Source: Acidobacteriota bacterium (lineage in GTDB: Bacteria; Acidobacteriota; Vicinamibacteria; Vicinamibacterales; SCN-69-37). Taken from it: DNA of 64,000 nt. Positions 35,030 to 43,184 of the stretch are shown here, in pieces (position 1 is the first letter of the stretch; each line of letters begins with the position of its first letter). Where the stretch lies: positions 1,674,001-1,738,000 of the forward strand of contig JADJUS010000004.1 in NCBI GenBank assembly GCA_016716905.1, given 5' to 3'. The translations under genes and the position numbers were made by a program. The notes below the pieces were generated by a model. It did not search any database and was not told the origin of the DNA. It saw only the letters and a program-made list of their open reading frames with translations.

Positions 35030-35071
35030 AAGCCCCCCGGACTGCCGAATCCGCGGGACGCGCGGCGTTCA

Positions 35072-35100
35072 GGCAACGGCATTGTAACAGCGATGTAACG
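35072..35100 (+). promoter_or_regulatory. Pho-box-like 11-bp repeat array, upstream copy
   Basis: Three 7-mers, GGCAACG, TGTAACA and TGTAACG, begin exactly 11 bases apart (35072, 35083, 35094), the geometry of PhoB boxes (7-bp half sites with 4-bp spacers). It sits between the DUF47-pit operon and the response regulator, reading towards the latter. Confidence 0.6.
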
Positions 35101-35121
35101 GCCGGCCGATGGGCACAAGAC

Positions 35122-35150
35122 CGTAACGCCGAATTAACCGCCTTGACACG
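35122..35150 (+). promoter_or_regulatory. Pho-box-like 11-bp repeat array before the response regulator
   Basis: CGTAACG, ATTAACC and TGACACG start at 35122, 35133 and 35144, again 11 bases apart. It lies about 40 bases before the regulator start, which suggests autoregulation. Confidence 0.55.
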
Positions 35151-35187
35151 TCAGGGAAATCGCATCTCCCTATCCTCAATCCCAGAG

Positions 35188-35907
35188 ATGTTGATGCCAG
35201 CCCCTGCGCCGACCCGGATTCTCGTGGTGGACGACGAAAGTGATATCGCCGGCCTCATCAAACACACGCTTGAGCGGTCGGGCGACGTGGAGGTCACAAT
35301 CGTGGGTACTGGCGATGCCGCCCTGAAATCGGTATTCGACAGCCCTCCGGACCTGATGATTCTCGACCTCAACCTGCCGGTGCTGAGCGGGTCGGAAGTC
35401 TGCCGGTTGCTGCGCGCCAAGCCGGCCACCGCCCAGTTGCCCATCATCATGCTGACGGCTCGCACGGGAGAATCCGACCGTGTGTCGGGTCTGGATTTGG
35501 GTGCCGACGACTACATCACCAAGCCCTTCAGTGTGCGCGAACTGGCCGCGCGGGTGCGCGCCGTTCTGCGGCGCAAACAAGGCGGCGCCGAGCCGCCGCC
35601 ACAGGTGTACCAGATGGGAAGATTGTTTGCGGACTTTGACGCGGTGATGGTGAGTGTCGACGGCGATCCCGTGCGGCTGACCCGGCGTGAATTTGAACTG
35701 TTGAAATGCCTGGTGGAGAACCGCAACCGGGTGCTGTCGCGCGACCGCCTCCTGGAGCGCGTCTGGGGCTACGACCACTACGTGGAAACGCGGTCGGTTG
35801 ACGTGCATGTGGGGCGGCTTCGCTCCAAACTCCGCACCGTCGGGCGCCAGATCGAGACCGTCGTGGGTCTCGGCTACCGATTCGTCGAAGAGACCCCGGG
35901 GAATTAA
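35188..35907 (+). CDS. OmpR/PhoB-family response regulator, orphan
   Basis: The 239-residue protein has a receiver domain with VVDDESD, phosphoacceptor Asp about 60 (LMILDLNLPVLSG), and YITKPFS. The winged-helix domain shows LTRREFELLKCLVENRNRVL and TRSVDVHVGRLRSKL. No kinase gene adjoins it; the nearest is the frameshifted one at 31-32.7 kb, linked to another regulator. Pho-box-like repeats precede it, and its position between pit and a TonB operon suggests it is the PhoB of this cluster. The start could also be the ATG at 35194. Confidence 0.9.
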   Translation: MLMPAPAPTRILVVDDESDIAGLIKHTLERSGDVEVTIVGTGDAALKSVFDSPPDLMILDLNLPVLSGSEVCRLLRAKPATAQLPIIMLTARTGESDRVSGLDLGADDYITKPFSVRELAARVRAVLRRKQGGAEPPPQVYQMGRLFADFDAVMVSVDGDPVRLTRREFELLKCLVENRNRVLSRDRLLERVWGYDHYVETRSVDVHVGRLRSKLRTVGRQIETVVGLGYRFVEETPGN

Positions 35908-35931
35908 CGGCGCCGTAACGCAGCCGTCGTG
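35903..35931 (+). promoter_or_regulatory. Pho-box-like 11-bp repeat array before the TonB receptor
   Basis: ATTAACG, CGTAACG and CGTCGTG start at 35903, 35914 and 35925, 11 bases apart. They overlap the regulator stop codon and end about 80 bases before the receptor start. Confidence 0.55.
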
Positions 35932-36009
35932 CCTGCATCACAGGCCGTTCGTACGCTGTCCCTCATGTTCACACTTCCGCACTCGCGGCCGTGTTTTGGA
36001 GGGATTCAC

Positions 36010-38793
36010 ATGATGAAGATGTTGTACCGGGTGGGCCTGACGCTGGCCTGCCTCGCCCTGGGGACGGCAAGCGCAGCGGCGCAGGCTCGAACGGGCAAGG
36101 TCACCGGCCGTGTGCTGGATGCCATTAACGCGTCGCCACTGCCGGGCGTCACCGTGGAGGTGGTCGGCACCGCGCAGACGACATTCACCGACCTGGATGG
36201 CAAATACTCGCTGGACCTGCCTGTCGGCAAACACCAGATCAAGGTCACCCTGTCGGGATTTGTGGACCGTGTCCTGTCGATCGACCTGACCGCGACCAGC
36301 CCGCGCACCGTGGATGTGACACTGGCGCTGGCCGGGTTCTCTGAGCAGATGACGGTGGTCGGTCAGATTACCGACGCGGAGACCACCAGCACGGCCGTGC
36401 AGCTGCTTGAGCGCCGGCGCGCCACCACCATCAACGACAACATGGGCAGCCAGGAAATGAAGTCCAACGCCGATAGCAACGCCGCCTCGGCCTTGCAGCG
36501 CGTCACGGGCCTCTCGGTTGTGGACAACTCCTATGTGTTCGTGCGCGGCCTTGGTGAGCGGTATTCGAACACCACACTGGGCGGTGCGGTCCTCCCCTCC
36601 ACCGAGCCCGATCGCAAAGTCGTTGCGCTCGATATGTTCCCGGCCGGGATGCTCGACAACGTGTCTGTCATCAAGTCGTTCACACCCGACCGCTCTGCCG
36701 AGTTTGCGGGCGGCCTCGTGGAACTCAACATGTCCAAGCTCCCCAACAAGATGATGCTTGACGTGTCGTACACGTACGGCGCCAACAGTCTGGTGCAGGG
36801 CAAGAGCGTGCTTGATCACACCTCAGGCGACCGCGACTGGCTGGGCCTCACCAACAAGAGCCGTGCTCTGCCTTCCGCATTCCCCAACCGTCGAGTGATT
36901 CGCGGCGGCATCTACACTCCGGAAGTCGGCGTCGACGCGGCGACGCTCGAAACGCTCGGCGAATCGCTCGTAAACGCGTGGAGCCCGCAGCGTGTCGATG
37001 GCGCACCGAACCAGGGCTTCAGCGTGGCCTTTGGCAACCGATACGGCCGTCTCGGCGTGTCGGCCAGCCTCACGCAGTCGCAAAAGTCGGACTACCAGGA
37101 AGAATCGCTCGTCTTCTACTCGGCTGAAGGCGGCACCACCCTGACGCCATTCTCCACCTATGACTATCAGGTGGGCGCCACGCGTGGATCGTTGGCTGGC
37201 CTTGCGAACCTGGCCTATCAGCTCAACAACAACCATCGCCTGTCGGTGCAGGGCTTCTCCACCAACAAAGGCAAGCGCGAGACGCGCACATTCCAGGGTT
37301 ACAACGACGACTCGGGCAAAGACTTCCGCAACGCCCGGCTGCTGTGGGAAGAAGAGAGCCTGCAGACCGTTCAGGTGACCGGCGAACACTTCTTTCCGAC
37401 GATTTCGAGCAGCCGGCTCGACTGGCGCGCCACGGTCGGCCGCAGCAACCGCGACGAGCCGGACATCCGCGAAACGCTCTACGAGAAGCTCCCGGCGGGC
37501 ACGGTCTACACCATCTCCGATGAATCGCAGAGCGGTCTGCGGATGTGGAACGACCTCGACGAAGACTCGATCGACCTTGGTGCGAACTGGAGCGTGGCCT
37601 TCAGCGGGCCCAGGGGCCTGCCGGGCATGATCAAGTTCGGTCCTTCCTACACCGAGCGAACCCGTAACTTCGACTCCCGGCGTTTCCGTTTCGTGCCGCT
37701 CGCCGGCATCCCGAACGTGCCAGGCGTGCCGACGTTTGACCTGAGCCAGTCGCCCGAAAACCTCTTCTCGGCAGCCAACATCGGGTCGCGATACGAACTG
37801 CGCGAAGAAACCCGGACGACCGACTCGTATGACGCGGAACAGCGCGTGGTCGCCGGCTACGGCATGCTGGACCTGTCGCTGACCAACCGCAGCCGTCTCA
37901 TCCTGGGCGCCCGTATTGAGAACTTCCGCCAGACGGTGGATACGTTCGACCTGTTCGACACCAACCTGGATGGCACCACCGAGTCCATCCGAGCCGAGAT
38001 CAAGAAGACCGATATCTTCCCGGCTGTGAATTTCGTCCAGGCCCTCTCGGCCAGCCAGAACCTGCGCGTGGGCTTCAGCCAGACCGTCAACCGCCCCGAG
38101 TTCCGGGAAGTGGCGCCGTTCGAGTTCACCGACATCGTTGGCGGACGCGCGGTGGTGGGCAACCCTGAACTCGAGCGTTCACTCATTCAGAACTTCGACG
38201 TGCGGTGGGAGTGGTTCGGCGGCGCCGAAGAAGTGCTCGCCGCCACGGCCTACTTCAAGCGGTTCGACAAGCCCATTGAGCGCATTGTTGAAGCGACATC
38301 TGCCCTGCGCACGTCGTTCCTGAACGCCAAGTCGGCCCGTAACGCCGGCGTGGAACTGGAAATGCGCAAACGGTTGACGTCACGATTCCTGGCGGGCGTC
38401 AACTACACGTTCGTGGACTCGAGCATTTCGCTGAACACGACGCAGACCACCACGTTGACCTCGCTCGAGCGTCCGCTCTCCGGGACGTCGAAGCACATCT
38501 TCAACGGCATGTTGGAGGCGAGGCTGCCGTTTGTGACAGCACGTGTCCTCTACAACAGCTTCAGCGACCGCATCGCCGACGTCGGTTCATTTGGCCTGCC
38601 GGACATCTTTGAGGAAGGCCGCAGCACTGTCGACGTGGCCCTCTCGGCCAACATCAAGCGACTGCGGATCCGTGTGTCGGGCGAGAACCTGAACAACACC
38701 GAAGTCCGCTTCCTCCAGGGCGCCGGCAACAAGCAGCGTGTCTACAGCCTTGGACGCACCTGGGCGGTCCAGTTCGGCATTTCCGCTTTCTAA
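36010..38793 (+). CDS. TonB-dependent outer-membrane receptor with CarboxypepD-reg domain, 1
   Basis: The 927-residue protein has a signal peptide ending SAAAQA, then a carboxypeptidase-regulatory-like beta-sandwich (GKVTGRVLDAINASPLPGVTVEV). A plug domain follows (ASALQRVTGLSVVDNSYVFVRGLGERYSNT) and then a 22-strand-type barrel ending in the C-terminal aromatic WAVQFGISAF needed for BAM insertion. GGAGGG lies seven bases before the ATG at 36010. The upstream Pho-box-like array suggests induction by phosphate starvation. The substrate is unknown. It is followed after 28 bases by a secreted beta-helix protein. Confidence 0.92.
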   Translation: MMKMLYRVGLTLACLALGTASAAAQARTGKVTGRVLDAINASPLPGVTVEVVGTAQTTFTDLDGKYSLDLPVGKHQIKVTLSGFVDRVLSIDLTATSPRTVDVTLALAGFSEQMTVVGQITDAETTSTAVQLLERRRATTINDNMGSQEMKSNADSNAASALQRVTGLSVVDNSYVFVRGLGERYSNTTLGGAVLPSTEPDRKVVALDMFPAGMLDNVSVIKSFTPDRSAEFAGGLVELNMSKLPNKMMLDVSYTYGANSLVQGKSVLDHTSGDRDWLGLTNKSRALPSAFPNRRVIRGGIYTPEVGVDAATLETLGESLVNAWSPQRVDGAPNQGFSVAFGNRYGRLGVSASLTQSQKSDYQEESLVFYSAEGGTTLTPFSTYDYQVGATRGSLAGLANLAYQLNNNHRLSVQGFSTNKGKRETRTFQGYNDDSGKDFRNARLLWEEESLQTVQVTGEHFFPTISSSRLDWRATVGRSNRDEPDIRETLYEKLPAGTVYTISDESQSGLRMWNDLDEDSIDLGANWSVAFSGPRGLPGMIKFGPSYTERTRNFDSRRFRFVPLAGIPNVPGVPTFDLSQSPENLFSAANIGSRYELREETRTTDSYDAEQRVVAGYGMLDLSLTNRSRLILGARIENFRQTVDTFDLFDTNLDGTTESIRAEIKKTDIFPAVNFVQALSASQNLRVGFSQTVNRPEFREVAPFEFTDIVGGRAVVGNPELERSLIQNFDVRWEWFGGAEEVLAATAYFKRFDKPIERIVEATSALRTSFLNAKSARNAGVELEMRKRLTSRFLAGVNYTFVDSSISLNTTQTTTLTSLERPLSGTSKHIFNGMLEARLPFVTARVLYNSFSDRIADVGSFGLPDIFEEGRSTVDVALSANIKRLRIRVSGENLNNTEVRFLQGAGNKQRVYSLGRTWAVQFGISAF

Positions 38794-38821
38794 CTCAGTC
38801 GTGTGTGAAGAGACGATTCCT

Positions 38822-40171
38822 ATGAGAACCATCATCAAGACTCTGACAACCCTCACCGCGGCGGTGGCCATCGCATGGACGATGGCGCCGGCGCCGGTGT
38901 ATACGCAGCAGGCCGGCGTCATCGGCAGCCCGGTCACTGTCGCCGGTATCGACAAGCCGGTGCGCGTCATCAAAGGACGCTTCACCAGCGACGTGACGCT
39001 GACCAACGACACCTACTGGGTGTTGCGCGGCGCCGTGTTCATCGGTGAACCCGCCCGTCTCACCATCGCCGCCGGCACGCGGATTATCGGGGAAACGGCC
39101 ACGCGCGGCACACTCGTGATCGAGCGCGGCGGACAAATCATCGCAAACGGCACGGCCCTCGCGCCCATCGTCATGACATCGGACCAACCGGTTGGCACCC
39201 GATTCCGCGGCGACTGGGGTGGCTTGGTCATCAACGGACGCGCGCCCCTGAACCTCCCCGGCGGCACCGCCATCGGCGAAGGGTCAACCGGCGTGTATGG
39301 CGGCACCAACCCTGCCGACAACTCGGGCATCCTCCGCTACGTGCGCGTCGAGTTCGCCGGCATCGAGTTCAGCCCCGACAACGAGCTGAATGGCATCGCC
39401 TTCCAGGGCGTGGGTAACGGCACGATCGTCGAGAACATCCAGATCCACTACAACAAGGACGACGGGATCGAGATGTTCGGCGGCACGGTGAACATCAAGC
39501 GCGTGGTGCTCACCAACATCGGCGACGACAACATCGACTGGACCTGGGGATGGACCGGCAAGCTGCAGTTCGCGGTGGTGCAGCAGCGCGGCGACGACAC
39601 CGACCAGGGTATTGAAGCGGACAACCACAGCACCCAGCAGAACCTGCTGCCGCGGTCAGCGCCGCAGATTTACAACATCACCCTCATCGGCGACCCGAAC
39701 TCCACCATCGGCCCCGAGAGCACCAACGGCATGCGACTGCGGGTCGGTACCGCCGGGATCATCCGCAACTTCATTGTCATGGGCTTCAAGGCACAGGGCA
39801 TCGACGTGCGCGACGCTTCGACTGTCGCGGGTATTGCGAGCGGAGCCCTGTCAGTCACCGAGGGTATCCTGTTCCAGAACGGCCGCGGGGTGAACGCCAC
39901 GGGCTCAACCGTGAACTGGGCGACGAACGCCACCACGGTTCCCTTGCGGACGGCCGCGGGCACCAGAGTGGCCGAGACGGATCCGATGCTGGTAGACCCG
40001 TTCAATCGGCTGGCTCCGGATTGGCGCCCAAAGGTGGGATCGCCGGCCCTCGTGCTGACGCCGGCGGTGCCGCCCAACGATGGGTTTTTCGAAGTCGCCC
40101 TGTTCCGCGGCGCGCTGGGGCCGGACCTGGCCACGGATTGGACCAAGGGCTGGACCTACTACGGCCGGTGA
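38822..40171 (+). CDS. secreted right-handed beta-helix-like protein, receptor partner
   Basis: The 449-residue protein has a signal peptide (TAAVAIAWTMAPAPVYTQ). The sequence is rich in short strands and Asn/Gly turns: FRGDWGGLVINGRAPLN, ILRYVRVEFAGIEFSPDNELNG, HYNKDDGIEMFGGTVNIKRVV, DDNIDWTWGWTGKLQFAVVQ. This suggests a parallel beta-helix. Similar proteins accompany TonB receptors in other Gram-negative phyla, from memory. Acidic loops (DDGIE, GDDNID) could bind Ca or phosphate esters. It is probably co-transcribed with the receptor, and I infer surface substrate capture. No enzyme motif is certain. Confidence 0.75.
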   Translation: MRTIIKTLTTLTAAVAIAWTMAPAPVYTQQAGVIGSPVTVAGIDKPVRVIKGRFTSDVTLTNDTYWVLRGAVFIGEPARLTIAAGTRIIGETATRGTLVIERGGQIIANGTALAPIVMTSDQPVGTRFRGDWGGLVINGRAPLNLPGGTAIGEGSTGVYGGTNPADNSGILRYVRVEFAGIEFSPDNELNGIAFQGVGNGTIVENIQIHYNKDDGIEMFGGTVNIKRVVLTNIGDDNIDWTWGWTGKLQFAVVQQRGDDTDQGIEADNHSTQQNLLPRSAPQIYNITLIGDPNSTIGPESTNGMRLRVGTAGIIRNFIVMGFKAQGIDVRDASTVAGIASGALSVTEGILFQNGRGVNATGSTVNWATNATTVPLRTAAGTRVAETDPMLVDPFNRLAPDWRPKVGSPALVLTPAVPPNDGFFEVALFRGALGPDLATDWTKGWTYYGR

Positions 40172-40200
40172 TCTCACCCTTCAGGCGCTACGATAGCGCG

Positions 40201-40761
40201 ATGCACCACTCATGCGCCCGGGCCGGTCATCAGACCGGCCCGGGCCTTTTTGTCAGGGGTCTGGTTCGCGGGCTGGTCGTCCTGGCTATCGGCATCGCCG
40301 GTCCTGTCGGATGCGGGAAGTCCTCCACGCCGATCGCCTTCGAGCCGGCGTTCACCAGCAAGGACGCCGTCGTGGAGGCCGCCCTCCGGGCGATTGCGGC
40401 CCGAGACGGCTCCACTCTGGCGAGCCTGGCCGTCTCGGAGAGCGAGTTCCGCAAACACATCTGGCCCGGTCTGCCGGCCAGCGACCCGAAGGTCGGTATG
40501 CCACTCGACTACGTGTGGGCCGACACGTCACAAAAGAATGAGAACTACATGGCGCAACTGCTGGCAGAGCACGGCGGTCGCGACTACCGGTTGATTGCCG
40601 TGACCTTCGGCGGTGAGACCACTGACTACGGTGCCTTCCGGGTGCATCGCAAGACGACGCTCGACGTGCGTGGCCCGGCCGGCCCTGTGACGGTGAGACT
40701 CTTTGGCTCGCTCGTGGAATCGGGCGGGCGCTGGAAGATTTATAGCTTCGTGGTTGACTAG
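40201..40761 (+). CDS. predicted lipoprotein of unknown function
   Basis: The 186-residue protein has a hydrophobic segment (GLVVLAIGIAGPVGC) ending in a lipobox-like Cys near residue 40. A soluble domain follows with SKDAVVEAALRAIAARDGSTLASLAVSE, a pattern seen in NTF2-like/DUF4878-type lipoproteins, and ends GGRWKIYSFVVD. The start is doubtful: from ATG 40201 the first codons run through a perfect terminator hairpin, giving an unusually long pre-signal segment. Translation may begin further in, at a non-standard codon. Confidence 0.6.
   Translation: MHHSCARAGHQTGPGLFVRGLVRGLVVLAIGIAGPVGCGKSSTPIAFEPAFTSKDAVVEAALRAIAARDGSTLASLAVSESEFRKHIWPGLPASDPKVGMPLDYVWADTSQKNENYMAQLLAEHGGRDYRLIAVTFGGETTDYGAFRVHRKTTLDVRGPAGPVTVRLFGSLVESGGRWKIYSFVVD
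40216..40251 (+). terminator. rho-independent terminator
   Basis: A perfect 13-bp stem (GCCCGGGCCGGTC with GACCGGCCCGGGC) around an ATCA loop is followed by CTTTTT. It lies 45 bases after the beta-helix gene and should end the TonB-receptor operon. It also overlaps the apparent 5' end of the next gene. Confidence 0.88.
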
Positions 40762-40842
40762 ACCTCGGTTTTCAAGCCCCACGTGTCTCTTACAGCATAA
40801 AACCGGCCGCGCTTGCCATGCTTGAATATTGATGGAGGCGTT

Positions 40843-41208
40843 ATGACCGTAGTGCGTGTATTCGATCCAGCGATGTGTTGTTCGACTGGTGTGTGCGGTC
40901 CGTCGGTCGACCCCGATCTGGCGAGGTTCTCGGCGAACCTCGACTGGCTCAAGTCGCAAGGCGTCTCGGTCGAACGATTCAACCTCGCCCAACAGCCCGC
41001 GATGTTTGCCGACGATGACCAGGTGAAGGGTGTATTGCAGGCGAAGGGTCCCCAAGGCCTGCCCATCGTGATGGTGAACGGTGAGGTGAAGAGCACCGGC
41101 GTGTATCCGACGCGCGTGGACCTGGCGGGTTGGGCCGGCGTCGAAGCCAAGGTCTCACTCGGCAAGCCGATCATCCTCACCAACACCAACACCTCTGGCT
41201 GCTGTTGA
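40843..41208 (+). CDS. arsD: arsenite metallochaperone ArsD
   Basis: The 121-residue thioredoxin-like protein binds As(III) and passes it to ArsA. The essential cysteines are visible in MCCSTGVCG (residues 12, 13 and 18), and a C-terminal vicinal pair occurs in SGCC. GLPIVMVNGEV is typical of the family. GGAGG lies six bases before the ATG. The stop overlaps the TTG start of arsA. No arsR, arsB or acr3 gene is nearby. Confidence 0.96.
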   Translation: MTVVRVFDPAMCCSTGVCGPSVDPDLARFSANLDWLKSQGVSVERFNLAQQPAMFADDDQVKGVLQAKGPQGLPIVMVNGEVKSTGVYPTRVDLAGWAGVEAKVSLGKPIILTNTNTSGCC

Positions 41209-42905
41209 CCCGCATCCTGTTCTTCACCGGCAAAGGCGGTGTCGGCAAGACATCGTCAGCCTGCGCGACGGCGATAGAACTGGCCGACGCCGGCCGCCGC
41301 GTCCTCTTGGTCAGCACCGACCCGGCATCGAACCTCGACGAAGTGCTGGGAGTGACGCTCTCGTCCACACCAACAGCCGTGCCCGGAGTGCCCGGGCTGT
41401 CGGCGTTGAACATCGATCCGATGCGGGCGGCGGAGGCGTACCGCGAGCGCGTCGTGGGACCCTATCGTGGCGTGTTGCCCGAAGCGGCGGTCGCGAGCAT
41501 CGAGGAGCAGTTGTCGGGCGCATGCACCGTCGAGATTGCCGCCTTTGACGAGTTCTCGAAACTGCTCGGCGACCCGGGTACCACGCGCGATTTTGATCAC
41601 GTCATCTTCGATACCGCGCCAACGGGTCACACCCTGCGGCTGCTTGAGTTGCCGGCGGCCTGGTCGACATTCATCGACGCGAACGTCGGCGGCACGTCAT
41701 GCCTTGGGCCGCTCTCGGGCCTGCAGGCGCAACAGGCCTTGTACGCCGCGTCGCACGCCGCGTTGCGTGACGGCAATACGACCACTCTGGTGCTGGTGGC
41801 GCGCCCGGAAGAACCATCACTGCGGGAAGCCGAGCGCACGCGGGCAGAACTCGCCACCCTCGGCATGCAGCACGTGCAGTTGATCCTCAACGGCCTGTTC
41901 ACCGCGAGTGATCGATCAGATCCCATCGCGGTGTCGATGGACGCCCGTGCGCGGCACGCAGTGGACTCGATGCCCGAAGGGCTGCGTGTGCTTCCACGTA
42001 CGGAGATTCCGTTGTTGCCGTTCGGCCTTGTCGGCATCGACGCCCTGCGCCGCATGCGGGCCGACGGCCTGAACGAACCGATGGAAGATGAAAGTCTGGA
42101 CGCTCTGGTCACCGACATCGCCCGCTTTGGTTCGGGCGTGGTGATGACGATGGGCAAGGGCGGTGTGGGCAAGACGACCATCGCGGTCCGGGTGGCGACG
42201 CAACTGGCGCGCGGCGGTGCGCGAGTGCTGCTGACGACGACCGACCCGGCGGCGCATGTGGAGGCCGCCGCGACGGAACGGCCGGCCACACTTCAGGTCA
42301 CGCGAATCGATCCGGCGGTCGAGACACGGCGCTATACGGAAGAGGTGCTCGCCACAGCGGGAGACGGCCTCGACGCCCAGGGGCGGGCATTGCTCGAAGA
42401 AGATCTGCGGTCGCCCTGCACTGAGGAGATTGCGGTGTTCCGCGCATTTGCCGAGGCCGTGGCTCACGGTGAAGAGCAGTTTGTGGTGATCGACACGGCG
42501 CCCACCGGCCACACGTTGTTGCTGCTCGATGCGGCCGAGGCCTATCACCGCGAGGTACTCAGGAAAAGCAGCGGCACCCCTGAGGCGGTGCAGCGCCTGC
42601 TCCCCCGGCTGCGCGATCCACGGTTCACGCACGTGTTGCTGGTGACACTGCCGGAAGCGACGCCGATCCACGAGGCCATGCAACTTGAACGCGATCTGGC
42701 GCGCGCAGATATTCATCCGTACGCGTGGGTCGTCAATCAGTGCCTGAGCCCGCTGTCGGTCACCGACCCTGTCCTGCGCGCGCGCCGCCGGCAGGAGGCG
42801 ACCCATCTCGCTGAAGTGGCCCGCCATGCGGGGCGGCTCGTGATCGAACCCTGGCACGCCACGGAGGCGGGGCGGATGATCGAAGCTCTACAGCTTCGTG
42901 ATTGA
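41205..42905 (+). CDS. arsA: arsenite-activated ATPase ArsA, two fused halves
   Basis: The 566-residue protein has two homologous ATPase halves, each with GKGGVGKT (near 10 and 318) and DTAPTGHTL. Metal-site cysteines are conserved: CTVEI (Cys about 107), GGTSC (about 166) and CTEEI in the second half, matching the three arsenite ligands of plasmid ArsA. It normally energises an ArsB arsenite exporter; none is encoded here. The start is TTG, overlapping arsD. Close to Pit and Pst, it may protect against arsenate that enters with phosphate and is reduced. Confidence 0.95.
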   Translation: MTRILFFTGKGGVGKTSSACATAIELADAGRRVLLVSTDPASNLDEVLGVTLSSTPTAVPGVPGLSALNIDPMRAAEAYRERVVGPYRGVLPEAAVASIEEQLSGACTVEIAAFDEFSKLLGDPGTTRDFDHVIFDTAPTGHTLRLLELPAAWSTFIDANVGGTSCLGPLSGLQAQQALYAASHAALRDGNTTTLVLVARPEEPSLREAERTRAELATLGMQHVQLILNGLFTASDRSDPIAVSMDARARHAVDSMPEGLRVLPRTEIPLLPFGLVGIDALRRMRADGLNEPMEDESLDALVTDIARFGSGVVMTMGKGGVGKTTIAVRVATQLARGGARVLLTTTDPAAHVEAAATERPATLQVTRIDPAVETRRYTEEVLATAGDGLDAQGRALLEEDLRSPCTEEIAVFRAFAEAVAHGEEQFVVIDTAPTGHTLLLLDAAEAYHREVLRKSSGTPEAVQRLLPRLRDPRFTHVLLVTLPEATPIHEAMQLERDLARADIHPYAWVVNQCLSPLSVTDPVLRARRRQEATHLAEVARHAGRLVIEPWHATEAGRMIEALQLRD

Positions 42906-43103
42906 CGGAATTGAGCCCGCGACGGCCATGGCCTCGCTGAGTTCAAACACGAGCACTGCGCGCTCAACCCTGTGCCAATCGGAATAGCGCTTGGTGCGAA
43001 CGACCGCGCTGTCGCGGGTCTCACGCACCTCCCATCCCTGTGCGCTGCTTCTGACCTCAAGGAGGTCTGTGTGGCCGTCTGTCGTGCGGGTGTGGGTTTC
43101 CAT
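42888..43103 (-). CDS. small hypothetical protein, 71 residues
   Basis: I do not recognise it. The protein starts METHTRTTDGHTDLLEVRSS and has a compact strand pattern (GWEVRETRDSAVVRTKRYSDWHRVERAVLVFE) suggesting a small alpha/beta domain of the kind used for short DNA- or RNA-binding folds. AAGGA lies nine bases before the ATG at 43103. A longer reading starts at 43127. Its 3' end overlaps convergent arsA by 18 bases. The gene is weakly supported but has a plausible ribosome site and balanced composition. Confidence 0.5.
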   Translation of the reverse strand: METHTRTTDGHTDLLEVRSSAQGWEVRETRDSAVVRTKRYSDWHRVERAVLVFELSEAMAVAGSIPSITKL

Positions 43104-43184
43104 GTAGTCGCGTCCTTCTGTACTCACGCTAGTTATGTCAGGTTCGCGGCCCGGCGCACGTAAACTCTTCGTAACACGGGGCGG

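Noticed and set aside
35083..35100. Pho-box array as control site for the DUF47-pit operon
   Set aside because: The half sites read away from pit; in the other arrays they read towards the controlled gene, so I assign it to the regulator, although shared control is possible.
35143..35176. TTGACA (35143) and TATCCT (35171) as a promoter for the response regulator
   Set aside because: The gap between them is 22 bases, too long for a usual sigma-70 promoter, and the TTGACA overlaps the Pho-box-like repeats.
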